DNA of 64,000 nucleotides from PALSA-693 sp963702305 (GCA_963702305.1 CAVPBX010000006.1:385375-449374), one strand, 5' to 3'; shown: positions 28,897 to 38,896, numbered from the stretch's first letter. Made by a program: numbers and translations. The notes: generated by a model from the sequence alone, not told the origin.

Positions 28897-30858
28897 GTGC
28901 TGCAACGTCCGCCCGCCGGGACCATCCCTGACGCCCCCGGCTCGTACCAGTTCCGGGACCGGGACGGACGGGTGATCTACGTCGGCAAGGCCAAGTCCCT
29001 GCGCAGCCGGCTGTCCAACTACTTCGGCAACCCGGTCCATCTCCCGCCCCGCACCGCGCAGATGGTGGCCCAGGCGGAGAGCGTCGAGTGGATCCAGGTC
29101 CGCAACGACGTGGAAGCCATCATGCTCGAGTACAGCCTCATCAAGCAGCACAAGCCGCGCTTCAACATCCGGTTGCGGGATGACAAGAGCTATCCGTTCC
29201 TGGCGGTCACCGTGAGCGACGAGTGGCCCCGGGCCATGGTGCGCCGGGGCGCCAAGGACAAGGGCAGCCTCTACTTCGGCCCTTACGCCCACGCCTACGC
29301 CATCCGGGAGACCCTCGACTCGCTCCTGCGCACCTTCCCGATCCGCACCTGCAGCGACAACAAGTTCCGCACCCACCAGCGCCTCGGCAAGCCCTGCTTG
29401 CTCTACCACATCGAGAAGTGCTCGGGCCCGTGCGTCAAGGCGGTCGACCAGGACACCTACCGCGGCCTGGTCGGTGAGCTGGTCGCCTTCCTCGACGGCG
29501 ACACCCAACCGGTCATCAAACGGCTCGAGACCGAGATGCAGCAGGCCTCCGACACCCTCGAGTACGAGCGGGCCGGCCGGATCCGCGACCGGCTCACCGC
29601 GGTGCGCAAGGCCATCGAGAAGCAACAGATGGTCACCGAGCGCGCCGAGGACCTCGACTGCTTCGGCCTGGTCGAGGACGAGCTGGAGGCCGCCATCCAG
29701 GTCTTCTACGTCCGGCGGGGCCGGGTGGTGGGCCGCAAGGGGTTCATCGTCGACAAGGTCGACGACCTCGACCGGGCCCAGCTGGTCGGGCAGGTCCTCG
29801 AGCAGCACTACGCCGACGCCCCCCTCGGCATCCCGCCCCTGGTCATCGTCCCGGAGGCACCGGACGAGCTGGACACCATCAGCGCCTGGTTGGCCCTCGT
29901 TCGCAGCGGCAGCGTTGGCGGGGCGGCCGCCCCGGTCCTCGCCGACGTCGAATGGTGGGCCGCGTCCGGCCGCTACCGGGTCGAGCGCAGCGTCAACCCG
30001 GAAGCCCGCGCCGGCCTGCACGTGGAGATCCGGGTGCCCCAGCGGGGGGAGAAGAAGGCCCTGCTGGAGATGGTCACCCGCAACGCCGGCGAGGAGTTCA
30101 CCCGCCACCGGCTCAAGCGGGCCGCCGACCACAACGCCCGGGCCAAGGCCCTCAACGCCCTCCAGGACGCCCTCGACCTGCCCGAAGCGCCGCTGCGCAT
30201 CGAGTGCTACGACATGAGCCACCTCCAGGGCACGGACTACGTCGGCAGCATGGTGGTCATGGAGGACGGGCTGGCCCGACCGCAGGAGTACCGCCGCTTC
30301 AAGATCCGCACCGTCGAGCAGAACGACGACTTCGCGGCCATGGGCGAGGTCCTCCACCGCCGCCTGACGGCCTACCTGGCCGAACGGGACAAACCGGTCG
30401 AGGACCGCCGCCGCCGCTTCGCCTACCCGCCACAGCTGCTGCTCGTCGACGGCGGCCAGGGGCAGCTCAACGTCGCCCTCCGGGTCCTCGAGGAACTCGG
30501 CCTCGAGGAGGAGATCCCGGCCGCCGGCCTGGCCAAGCAGTTCGAGGAGGTTTACCTGCCGGGGCGGGCCGACCCCCTCCGCATCCCCCGCACCTCCGAG
30601 GCCCTGTACCTCCTGCAGCAGATCCGGGACGAGGCCCATCGCTTCGCTATCACCTACCACCGCAACCTCCGGGGAAAAAGGATGACCTCGTCGGTCCTCG
30701 ACGACATCCCGGGTCTGGGACCGGGGCGCAAGAAGCGGTTGGTGCGCGAGCTCGGCGGGGTCAATGGGGTCAAGGCGGCGTCACGCCAGACCCTCGGCGA
30801 ACTGTCGTGGCTCCCCGAGCGGGTGGCCGACGCGGTGTTCACCAAGCTGCACGGCTAG
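28897..30858 (+). CDS. uvrC: Excinuclease ABC subunit C
   Basis: The 653-residue dual-incision nuclease of excision repair. It has an N-terminal GIY-YIG domain (GSYQFRDRDGRVIYVGKAKSL), a Cys-rich patch (CLLYHIEKCSGPC), a UVR domain that meets UvrB (DTLEYERAGRIRDRLTAV), an RNase H-like nuclease domain (IECYDMSHLQGTDYVGSMVV; LLVDGGQGQLN) and C-terminal helix-hairpin-helix motifs (DDIPGLGPGRKKRLV). GTG 28897 fits the family start and has GAAGG just before it. The 211 bp between nadA and uvrC hold only the two divergent starts and no clear element. Confidence 0.97.
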   Translation: MLQRPPAGTIPDAPGSYQFRDRDGRVIYVGKAKSLRSRLSNYFGNPVHLPPRTAQMVAQAESVEWIQVRNDVEAIMLEYSLIKQHKPRFNIRLRDDKSYPFLAVTVSDEWPRAMVRRGAKDKGSLYFGPYAHAYAIRETLDSLLRTFPIRTCSDNKFRTHQRLGKPCLLYHIEKCSGPCVKAVDQDTYRGLVGELVAFLDGDTQPVIKRLETEMQQASDTLEYERAGRIRDRLTAVRKAIEKQQMVTERAEDLDCFGLVEDELEAAIQVFYVRRGRVVGRKGFIVDKVDDLDRAQLVGQVLEQHYADAPLGIPPLVIVPEAPDELDTISAWLALVRSGSVGGAAAPVLADVEWWAASGRYRVERSVNPEARAGLHVEIRVPQRGEKKALLEMVTRNAGEEFTRHRLKRAADHNARAKALNALQDALDLPEAPLRIECYDMSHLQGTDYVGSMVVMEDGLARPQEYRRFKIRTVEQNDDFAAMGEVLHRRLTAYLAERDKPVEDRRRRFAYPPQLLLVDGGQGQLNVALRVLEELGLEEEIPAAGLAKQFEEVYLPGRADPLRIPRTSEALYLLQQIRDEAHRFAITYHRNLRGKRMTSSVLDDIPGLGPGRKKRLVRELGGVNGVKAASRQTLGELSWLPERVADAVFTKLHG

Positions 30859-30867
30859 GTTCCCGTC

Positions 30868-31732
30868 ATGGCCTCCACCGCCGCCAATGGCATCACCATC
30901 GAGTACGAGACTGCCGGCGACCCGGCCCACCCCCCGCTCCTGCTCATCATGGGGCTCGGCGGCCAGCTGATCGCCTGGGCCGAGGAGTTCGTGGCCGCCC
31001 TGGTGGCCAAAGGCTTCTACGTGATCCGCTACGACAACCGGGACGTCGGCCGCTCGACGTGGTTCGACGAGGCGGCGTAGCCCGATCTGCTGGCCGCCCT
31101 CGCCGGCGACGGCCAGGCCGCCTACCTGCTGGCCGACATGGCCGACGACGCCGCCGGGCTGCTGGAGGCCCTTGGTGTCGAGTCCGCCCATGTCCTGGGC
31201 GTGTCGATGGGCGGCATGATCGCCCAGAGCCTGGCCATCCGCCATCCGGCCCGGGTGGAGACCCTGACCTCCATCATGTCGACGACCGGCGACCCCTCGG
31301 TCGGGCAGCCCCACCCCGAGGCCGTCGCCGCCCTGTTGACGCCGCCGGCCCCGAACCGGGACGGGGCAGTCGAGACGGCAGTCAGTGTCGTGGCGGGTGA
31401 TCGGGTCGCCGGGATTCCCGTTCCACGAGGACCGGATCCGGGCCGATGCCGGCGCCGCCTACGACCGGGCCTTCCACCCGGCCGGCACCGCCCGGCAGCT
31501 GGTCGCCATTCTGCGCTCGCCTGACCGCACGCCCGACCTCGAGGCCCTCGACGTCCCGACCTTGGTGATCCACGGCGACAGCGACCCGCTCGTCGACCCC
31601 AGCGGCGGCCGGGCCACCGCCGCCGCCGTCCCCGGGGCCAGACTCTGGACGATCGCGGGGATGGGCCACGACCTGCCGGCCGAGCTGTTCGGTCAGTTTG
31701 CGGATCGGGTGGCCGCCCACTGCGGGCTGTGA
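30868..31732 (+). pseudogene. Alpha/beta hydrolase with a stop and a frame break
   Basis: An alpha/beta hydrolase of about 288 residues if repaired. It has LLLIMGLGGQLIAWAEEF (oxyanion region), the nucleophile elbow VLGVSMGGMIAQ, and near the end DPLVDPSGG and the His in GMGHDLP, so the Ser-Asp-His triad positions survive. An in-frame TAG at 31078-31080 and a one-base shift near 31390-31405 interrupt it. These may be sequence errors, but a nonsense codon plus an indel makes true decay plausible. It starts 10 bp after uvrC and overlaps the next methyltransferase by GTGA. Confidence 0.75.
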
Positions 31733-32457
31733 CCGAGGACGGCGACCTCTGGGAGCGGCACGCGGCCTGGTGGCAGCAGGGCTTCACTCAGGGCGCTGAC
31801 GCCGAGTACGAAGAACAGATCCTGCCGCTGCTGGCCGCCCAGCTGACGGGCTCGACCCGGGTCTTGGACGTGGGATGCGGTGAGGGCCAGGTGGGCCGGG
31901 TGGCGGCCGGGCTCGCCGGCGTGACGTTCGTGGCGGGTATCGACCCGACCTGGGCCCAGGTGCGGGTCGCCGCCCAGCGGGATGGGGGAGTGCACGTGGT
32001 TCGGGGTGCCGCCGAAGCCCTTCCTTTTCCCTCGGGCAGTTTCGACGCGGCCGTGGCCTGTCTGGTGTTCGAGCACATCGAGGCGTTCGACGCCGCCATC
32101 GCCGAGGCCGGGCGGGTGCTCGCGCCTGGAGGGCGTTTCCTGTTGCTGCTCAACCACCCGCTGCTGCAGACGCCCGGATCCGGTTGGATCGACGACACCA
32201 TCCTGGAGGAGCAGTACTGGCGGATCGGTCCGTATCTGGTGGAGGACTCCAACCTGGAGGAGGTGGAGAAGGACGTCTGGATCCCCTTCATCCACCGCCC
32301 CCTGTCCCGGTACGTCAACGCCATGGCCGATGCCGGGATGTACCTGACCCACATGGATGAGCCGGCACCGCCCCCCGGCTTCCTGGGCCGGGCCGCCGAA
32401 TACCCCGACGCCGTGACCATTCCCCGCCTGCTGGTGCTGCGAGCCGAAAAGCTGTAG
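31729..32457 (+). CDS. Class I SAM-dependent methyltransferase
   Basis: A 242-residue methyltransferase: motif I RVLDVGCGEGQVGRVAAGL (about 44-62), acidic strand-2 end FVAGIDP, then EALPFPSGSFDAAVACLVFEHIEAFDAAI and GGRFLLLLNHP. This is the UbiE-like Methyltransf_11 type. GTG 31729 overlaps the stop of the broken hydrolase (GTGA), indicating coupling. The substrate is unknown. It is followed by strong hairpins and a converging gene. Confidence 0.85.
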   Translation: MTEDGDLWERHAAWWQQGFTQGADAEYEEQILPLLAAQLTGSTRVLDVGCGEGQVGRVAAGLAGVTFVAGIDPTWAQVRVAAQRDGGVHVVRGAAEALPFPSGSFDAAVACLVFEHIEAFDAAIAEAGRVLAPGGRFLLLLNHPLLQTPGSGWIDDTILEEQYWRIGPYLVEDSNLEEVEKDVWIPFIHRPLSRYVNAMADAGMYLTHMDEPAPPPGFLGRAAEYPDAVTIPRLLVLRAEKL

Positions 32458-32484
32458 CAGGTTGACGCCCGCGAGGCCGGAGGG

Positions 32485-32564
32485 GCGGTCTTGACACCAA
32501 CCCGCCGCTTGCGGCGGGGCGGTAGCCGCTGGCCGTCAGGCCAGCGGAAGCCTCGTCAAGCCGC
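32485..32564. terminator. Three-stem hairpin cluster between converging genes
   Basis: Two perfect stems lie side by side: CCCGCCGC/GCGGCGGG (32501-32508 with 32511-32518) and CCGCTGGCC/GGCCAGCGG (32526-32534 with 32539-32547). They are enclosed by an outer pairing of GCGGTCTTGAC (32485-32495) with GTCAAGCCGC (32555-32564). The outer right arm overlaps the stop codon of the AbiEi gene. It is likely a bidirectional terminator. Confidence 0.65.
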
Positions 32565-33500
32565 GGCCAGATCCCGGTACGTGTCGGCGATCTCTCGCGC
32601 CACCCGCTCGGCTTCGTAGGCGATCTCCCACCAGTCGTAGTGCAACACCGTCCAGCCGGCCCGGTTGAGGGCGTTGCCGCGGCGGTTGTCGTGGCGTTGC
32701 TTCTCAGGCGTCAGGTGCGCAACCCGGCCGTCGACCTCGATGACGAGGCGCAACCGCGGGTAGGCGAAGTCGAGTCGGTACCGCCCTCCCGGGCCCCAGG
32801 ACACCTCGGCCTTGGGCGTCGGGATGCGGTGGCGGTGCAGGAGCCGGGCGGTCCGACTCTCGAGGACGCTCGGACTGGGGCTGCCGGCGACACCCCGGGC
32901 CGCCAGCCGCTGCGCCAGGAGCGCCCGGCCGGGATGATGGCGGTGCGTGGCTGACGCGGTGGCCGAGCGCTCGAGCGTATCGAGCCGGACGATCTTGCGA
33001 GCGACCGCCTGGTCGACGAGGGCATCCAGGCCATCGGCGGTGGTCGCACCGGCGCAATCGAGGATGGTCCGGGTTGGATCGGTGCACGGCGCGCCTCGCC
33101 GCACCACCGTGTGAAACGGATGGCTGCTGCGCACCGCCCGCAACCCGTCGACCCGGACGGTCCGGTTGCGCGGCACGGTGATCACCGGCTCGGCCGGCGG
33201 GTCGTCGCACATCCCGTACACCCACGCGGCCGAGAGGTGAGAGGCCACCGCCTCACTACCGCCGACGAGCAGAGCACCGCGCAGTCGGGTGATCGGCGTC
33301 TCCGGCACCCCGGCCAGGCGGAACACACCGGGATACAGCCGCGCCCACAGCCCGGATGTGACTCGGCGACTGATCTGGCCCGGAGTCAAACCCAGCCGCT
33401 CCGCTTCCGCGCGGCTGATCACCCCGCCGTGGGCGGCGAACCAGGCGGACAGCGCCGCCTCGAGCCCCGGCGCGGTCTCCCAGGTACATCGACGTAACAT
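32556..33500 (-). CDS. AbiEi-like winged-helix protein fused to a DUF559 nuclease-like domain
   Basis: A 314-residue protein. The N-terminus (about 15-75: WFAAHGGVISRAEAERLGLTPGQISRRV) is the winged helix of 'AbiEi antitoxin-like' actinobacterial proteins. The C-terminus (about 230-310: YRLDFAYPRLRLVIEVDG, then 'NRAGWTVLHYDWWEI') is a DUF559/Vsr-like restriction-endonuclease fold with a D...E.D core. Such single-gene proteins are common in actinobacteria and their function is not established. No AbiEii-type toxin gene adjoins it. It lies in a foreign-looking pocket between uvrC and rapZ, next to the dyad at 33543. Confidence 0.8.
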   Translation of the reverse strand: MLRRCTWETAPGLEAALSAWFAAHGGVISRAEAERLGLTPGQISRRVTSGLWARLYPGVFRLAGVPETPITRLRGALLVGGSEAVASHLSAAWVYGMCDDPPAEPVITVPRNRTVRVDGLRAVRSSHPFHTVVRRGAPCTDPTRTILDCAGATTADGLDALVDQAVARKIVRLDTLERSATASATHRHHPGRALLAQRLAARGVAGSPSPSVLESRTARLLHRHRIPTPKAEVSWGPGGRYRLDFAYPRLRLVIEVDGRVAHLTPEKQRHDNRRGNALNRAGWTVLHYDWWEIAYEAERVAREIADTYRDLAAA

Positions 33501-33542
33501 TAAACTCTATGATAACTCATTAATGATGGCGACAACAGGGGC

Positions 33543-33616
33543 TGGTGCGATTCGCATCTAGGTGCACTTATGTCTATCTCATAGCTATAAGTGCACCCTA
33601 GATACAAATCGCACCA
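33543..33616. repeat. Long near-perfect intergenic hairpin
   Basis: The left arm 33543-33570 pairs with 33588-33616 along about 28 bp with one bulge and very few mismatches. An inner CTAT/ATAG pairs in the loop. GGTGC occurs twice in the left arm (33544 and 33561) and GCACC twice in the right (33593 and 33611), spaced 17 and 18 bp. It is much more AT-rich than its surroundings and lies between the divergent AbiEi-like gene and rapZ. The rest of the 211-bp gap is a C-rich tract with no gene. Confidence 0.8.
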
Positions 33617-33711
33617 GGTCGCCCCGACCCGCCGGCCCCCCCGCCGGCCCCCGCCGGCCCCGCCGCCGGCCCCAAACCCCGACCCCCCCTCCACCCAGGC
33701 AGAATGGCGAG

Positions 33712-34560
33712 GTGGCCGAGTTCCTGATCATCACCGGGTTGTCGGGCGCCGGCCGCTCCCAGGCCGGCGCCACCCTCGAGGACCTCGGCTGGTTCGTCAT
33801 CGACAACATGCCGACCGCTCTGATCACCAAGGTCGCCGAACTGATCGCCACCCCCGGTTCCACCACCGACCAGGTGGTGCTGGTGGTGGGCCGCGACGCC
33901 GAGCAGCTCGAGGAGCTCGAAGCGGCTGTCGAGCAGCTGCGTGCCAGCGGGTCGACCGTTCGCACCTTGTTCCTGGAAGCGTCCGACGAGGTGCTGGTCC
34001 GCCGCTTCGAGGGCACCCGCCGGCGCCACCCGCTCGGCCAGGAGGGCGTCACCGAGGCCATCGCCCTGGAGCGGGCCCGGCTGGAGCCCATCCGGGCCCT
34101 GGCCGACGTGGTGGTCGACACCACCGATCTCAACGTCAACCAGCTCCGCGAGCGGCTGATCGATCTCTTCACCACCGATCGGGCCGAGCCGATGCAGATC
34201 TCGGTGATGTCGTTCGGCTTCAAGCACGGCGTGCCCCTCGACGTCGACACCGTGTTCGATGCCCGCTTCCTGCCCAATCCGCACTGGGTGGACGAGTTGC
34301 GGCCCCTCACCGGGTTGGACGAGCCGGTGCGGGCGTACGTGCTGGGCCAGCCCGCGGCCCAGGAGTTCGTCCGGAGGGTCGACGACCTGTTGGGCTTCCT
34401 CCTGCCGGCGTACATCAAAGAAGGGAAGTCGTATCTGACGGTGGCGGTCGGTTGTACCGGCGGGCGGCACCGCTCGGTGGCCCTGGTCGAGGAGCTGGGG
34501 GACCGGGTGCGGGCGGGCGGGTACGACCCCGTCGTGTACCACCGGGACCTGACCCGATGA
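33712..34560 (+). CDS. rapZ: RNase adapter/nucleotide-binding protein RapZ (YvcJ)
   Basis: A 282-residue P-loop protein of the RapZ/YvcJ family, which binds nucleotides and, in E. coli, directs RNase E to a small RNA. The Walker A site reads GLSGAGRS (9-16), with Arg in place of Lys, as often seen in actinobacteria. VIDNMP, VDTTDLNVNQLRERL, SFGFKHGVP and the C-terminal VGCTGGRHRSVALVE follow. GTG 33712 is the start by homology. It overlaps yvcK by ATGA. In actinobacteria it normally follows uvrC directly; here about 2.9 kb intervene. Confidence 0.95.
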   Translation: MAEFLIITGLSGAGRSQAGATLEDLGWFVIDNMPTALITKVAELIATPGSTTDQVVLVVGRDAEQLEELEAAVEQLRASGSTVRTLFLEASDEVLVRRFEGTRRRHPLGQEGVTEAIALERARLEPIRALADVVVDTTDLNVNQLRERLIDLFTTDRAEPMQISVMSFGFKHGVPLDVDTVFDARFLPNPHWVDELRPLTGLDEPVRAYVLGQPAAQEFVRRVDDLLGFLLPAYIKEGKSYLTVAVGCTGGRHRSVALVEELGDRVRAGGYDPVVYHRDLTR

Positions 34561-35435
34561 CCGCGGCCGGCCCGCGCGTGGTGGCCCTCGGCGGCGGCCA
34601 CGGCCTGGCCACCACCCTGCAGGCCGTGCGTCAGTACGCGTCGCAGGTGACCGCGGTGGTGTCGGTGGCGGACGACGGGGGGTCGAGCGGCCGTCTGCGC
34701 CAGATCGCCGGCATCCCCGCGCCGGGTGATCTGCGCCGCTGCCTGGTGGCGATGGCCGCCGAGGACTCGTTGTGGGCCCGGGCCTTCGAGTACCGCTTCC
34801 CGTCCGGCGACCTCGAAGGGCACGCCCTCGGCAACCTGTTGATCGCCGGGCTGGCCAACGTCACCGGCGACTTCGGCGAGGCCCTGGATCTGGCTGCCGG
34901 CCTGGTGGGCGCGGCCGGGCGGGTCCTGCCCGCCACGTCCGTGCCCGTGGTCCTCAAGGCGGACGTCGCCGGCCGGGAGGTGGTGGGCCAGGTCAACGTG
35001 TCCGAGTCGCCGGGCGCCATCTCGTCGGTGTCGATCGTCCCGCCTGACGCGCCCGTCCCGCCGGAGGTGCTGGCGGCGGTGGCCGACGCGGACCAGGTCG
35101 TGCTGGGTCCCGGTTCGTTGTTTACCAGCGTGCTGGCGGTGGGGGCCGTGCCGGCGATCCGGGCCGCCCTGGCCGAGCGGCCGGGCGGTCGGGTCTACGT
35201 GTGCAACCTCCGGCCCCAGCCTCCGGAGACGGCGGGTTTCACCGCCGACGAACACGTGCGGGCCGTGCTCGACCACGGAATCCCGCTCGACACGGTCGTG
35301 GTTTCGACGCCCGCGGGCGCCCCCGCCCCCGCCAGCATGTGCGGCGTTCCGGTCGCCGCCGGCGACCTGGCCCGACCGGACGGCACCGGTCACGACCCGC
35401 GAGGGCTGGCTTCGGTCCTACGGTTGCTGACATAG
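34557..35435 (+). CDS. yvcK: YvcK/CofD-like gluconeogenesis factor
   Basis: A 292-residue UDP-sugar-binding protein of the YvcK (MgfK/CuvA) family, linked to cell-wall and carbon metabolism. It shows VVALGGGHGLATTLQAVR (N-terminal nucleotide loop), VSVADDGGSSGRLR, PAPGDLRRCLVAMA, HALGNLLIAGL and VLGPGSLFTSVL. ATG 34557 overlaps the rapZ stop. whiA, which normally follows in this operon, is absent; the next gene is gap, 57 bp on. Confidence 0.94.
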   Translation: MTAAGPRVVALGGGHGLATTLQAVRQYASQVTAVVSVADDGGSSGRLRQIAGIPAPGDLRRCLVAMAAEDSLWARAFEYRFPSGDLEGHALGNLLIAGLANVTGDFGEALDLAAGLVGAAGRVLPATSVPVVLKADVAGREVVGQVNVSESPGAISSVSIVPPDAPVPPEVLAAVADADQVVLGPGSLFTSVLAVGAVPAIRAALAERPGGRVYVCNLRPQPPETAGFTADEHVRAVLDHGIPLDTVVVSTPAGAPAPASMCGVPVAAGDLARPDGTGHDPRGLASVLRLLT

Positions 35436-35492
35436 TGACCGACGGGCCGTGAGCCTGCCGGCCCCATTGACCGGGAGACCAAGGAGCGAACG

Positions 35493-36524
<1,032 letters not shown>

Positions 36525-36536
36525 GGGCGCGGATTC

Positions 36537-37693
36537 ATGGAAAAAAGGGTCCCCGTCCTCGAAGACCTGCCCCCGGTACGGGGCAAACGGGTCCTGGTGC
36601 GCACGGATTTCAACGTCCCGATGGCCGGAGGCCAGATCACCGACGACCTGCGCATTCGGCTGCCGCTGGAGACCCTGACCTGGTTGCTCGACCAGGGGCA
36701 GCCCGGGTCACCACCGCCAGCCACCTGGGTCGCCCCCAGGGCCGGCCGGACCCGGCCTTCGCCATGACCCCGGTCCGCGAACGACTGCACGACCTGCTGG
36801 CCGCCGCCGGCGCCGAGGCCGGCCGGGTCGAGGTCACGGAGAACCTGCGCTTCGACCCGCGGGAGGAAGCCGGCGACCTCTCGTTCGCCCGGGAACTGGT
36901 CGCGGGACAGGACCTGTTCGTCAACGAGGCGTTCGGCGCCGCCCACCGGGCTCACGCCTCCGTGATCGGTCCGCCCAAATTCCTCCCGTCTGCAGCCGGC
37001 CGGGTCATGGCCCGCGAGGCCGAAGTGCTCGACCGGTTGCTGCACGGCGCGGCGCGTCCGTTCGTGGCCGTGCTGGGCGGCTCGAAGGTCAGCGACAAGC
37101 TGGGCGTGATCGAGGCGTTGCTGGATCGCGTCGATGCCCTGGTCGTCGGCGGGGGGATGTGTTTCACCTTCTTGGCCGCCCAGGGCCACCGAGTCGGGCA
37201 GTCCCTGTTGGAGCCGGATCAGGTCCAGAGCTGCGCCCGGCTGCTGGCGTCCGGCCGGCGGATCCTGATCCCGAGCGACCTCACCGTGCTCAGCCCCGGT
37301 GGGCGGTTCGGCGCTGACGCCGACCGGAGTGGCGAGGTGCGCCAGGTCGGCACCGACGTGCCGGACGGATGGACCGGTCTCGACATCGGTCCCGGCACCG
37401 CGGCGGAATTCGCCGACGCCATCACCGAGGGGCGCACCGTCATGTGGAATGGGCCGATGGGGGTGTTCGAAGACCCGCGGTTCGCGGCCGGCACCCGCAC
37501 GGTGGCGGAAGCGGTCGCGGACGCCCGCGGCTTCACGGTGGCGGGCGGCGGCGACACCGCCGCGGCGCTGGCCGAGTTCAAGCTGGCCGACCGGATCGAC
37601 CACGTCTCGACCGGCGGCGGCGCCTCGCTCGAATTCCTCGAGCACGGCGACCTGCCGGGGTTGGCGGCGTTGCGGGAGGGGATGCAGCAGTGA
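36537..37693 (+). CDS. pgk: Phosphoglycerate kinase, one single-base frame break
   Basis: About 386 residues when corrected. It transfers phosphate from 1,3-bisphosphoglycerate to ADP. It shows RVLVRTDFNVPM (N-terminal substrate site), SHLGRPQGRPD, ENLRFDPREE, FVAVLGGSKVSDKLGVIE and the C-terminal GGGDTAAAL and STGGGASLEFLE. The frame breaks near 36697 in a G-run where one G is missing ('DQG' to 'AARVTTASHLG'). Since pgk is expected to be essential and the rest is intact, this is most likely sequence error. Its stop overlaps the tpiA start. Confidence 0.95.
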
Positions 37694-38478
37694 GAGCCGC
37701 CACCCGGCGGCCGCTCATCTCGGGGAACTGGAAGATGAACCTCACTCACCTGGACGCCATCGCGGTCGTCCAGAAGCTCGCCTTCAGCCTGGATCGGCAC
37801 GACCAGGAGCGGACGGACGTGTCGGTGCACCCGCCTTTTACCGCCCTGCGATCGGTGCAGACCATGATCGACGCGGACGATATGCCGATCGCCCTCGGGG
37901 CGCAGGACGTGTACTGGGAGGATCGAGGCGCCTACACGGGGGAGATCAGCCCGCTCATGCTGGCGAAGCTCAACGTGTCCTACGTGATCGTGGGCCACTC
38001 CGAACGCCGCCAGTACTTCGCCGAGACCGATGAGACCGTGCGCAAGAAGGTGGCCGCCGTGCTGCGGGCGGGCATGACGCCGATCCTGTGTGTGGGCGAA
38101 ACGTCCGCCGAGCGGGATGCGGGGGGCACCGAGACCAAGGTGCTGGGCCAGCTGCAGGCCGGCCTGGCCGGCCTCGAGCCGGATGCGGTGGGCGGGCTGG
38201 TGGTGGCCTACGAACCGATCTGGGCCATCGGCACCGGTCGGACCGCCACGCCCGACGATGCCCAGGCGGTGTGCGGGGCCGTGCGGGCCGCGGTGGCGGC
38301 CGATTTCGGCGCCGGCGCCGGGGCCTCGGTCCGGGTCCAATACGGGGGATCCGTCAAGGCGGACAACATCGCTGATCTCATGGCCCAACCCGACATCGAC
38401 GGCGCCCTCGTCGGCGGCGCCAGCCTGGACCCCGACGAATTCGCCCAGATCGTCGGGTTTGGCCGACCCGAAAAATGA
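37690..38478 (+). CDS. tpiA: Triosephosphate isomerase
   Basis: A 262-residue TIM-barrel enzyme that interconverts dihydroxyacetone phosphate and glyceraldehyde 3-phosphate. It has SGNWKMN (catalytic Lys region), VIVGHSERR (His), VAYEPIWAIGTG (Glu, phosphate loop) and QYGGSVKADN. GTG 37690 overlaps the pgk TGA as GTGA, giving translational coupling. Confidence 0.97.
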   Translation: MRAATRRPLISGNWKMNLTHLDAIAVVQKLAFSLDRHDQERTDVSVHPPFTALRSVQTMIDADDMPIALGAQDVYWEDRGAYTGEISPLMLAKLNVSYVIVGHSERRQYFAETDETVRKKVAAVLRAGMTPILCVGETSAERDAGGTETKVLGQLQAGLAGLEPDAVGGLVVAYEPIWAIGTGRTATPDDAQAVCGAVRAAVAADFGAGAGASVRVQYGGSVKADNIADLMAQPDIDGALVGGASLDPDEFAQIVGFGRPEK

Positions 38479-38486
38479 CCGAACTC

Positions 38487-38506
38487 TTTGTTACAGCTGT
38501 GACAAA
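38487..38506. promoter_or_regulatory. 20-bp palindrome upstream of secG
   Basis: TTTGTTACAGCTGTGACAAA is palindromic except for one base pair. It starts 8 bp after the tpiA stop, in an AT-richer stretch of 141 bp before secG. TTGTCA (38516-38521) lies just downstream and could be a -35 element. It looks like an operator for a dimeric regulator rather than a terminator. Confidence 0.5.
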
Positions 38507-38619
38507 CCTGAGAGCTTGTCAACACAGATGTCTCGCCACCTGTGATGATGTGCTGCTATGTTGCGTCCGCCGCCTGGGGAAGCCCAGGTGAAGAGCAAGG
38601 AGGAGGAGGCGACGTCAGC

Positions 38620-38850
38620 TTGTTGACCGCCATCATCATCGCCATTCATATCGCCGTGTCGCTCTTGCTGATCGGTATGGTCCTGCTGCACAGCGGCAAG
38701 GGCGGCGGCTTGTCGGAGATGTTCGGCGGAGGCCTGGGTCAGGCAGCCGCGGGATCCACCGTGGCGGAACGCAACCTGGACCGGGCGACGATCGCCTGTG
38801 CCGTCTGCTTCTTCTTCACCACCATCATCCTGGCCATCCGTCTGCAGTAA
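38620..38850 (+). CDS. secG: Preprotein translocase subunit SecG
   Basis: A 76-residue inner-membrane subunit of SecYEG. It has two hydrophobic helices (IIIAIHIAVSLLLIGMVLL and ATIACAVCFFFTTIILAI) and the conserved linker HSGKGGGLSEMFGGG. The start is set at TTG 38620 (TTG 38623 equally possible) because AAGGAGGAGG lies about 10-15 nt upstream. A longer reading to ATG 38542 would add a non-family leader. It closes the usual gap-pgk-tpiA-secG block. Confidence 0.92.
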   Translation: MLTAIIIAIHIAVSLLLIGMVLLHSGKGGGLSEMFGGGLGQAAAGSTVAERNLDRATIACAVCFFFTTIILAIRLQ

Positions 38851-38896
38851 GGCGAGATTGACCGATGGGGGAGCCGACACGAGCGGTGTACGTAGG

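Noticed and set aside
33591..34556. Long open frame upstream of and in frame with yvcK, running through rapZ in another frame.
   Set aside because: The protein is Arg/Pro/Gly-rich shadow sequence of the conserved rapZ frame; family homology starts only at ATG 34557.
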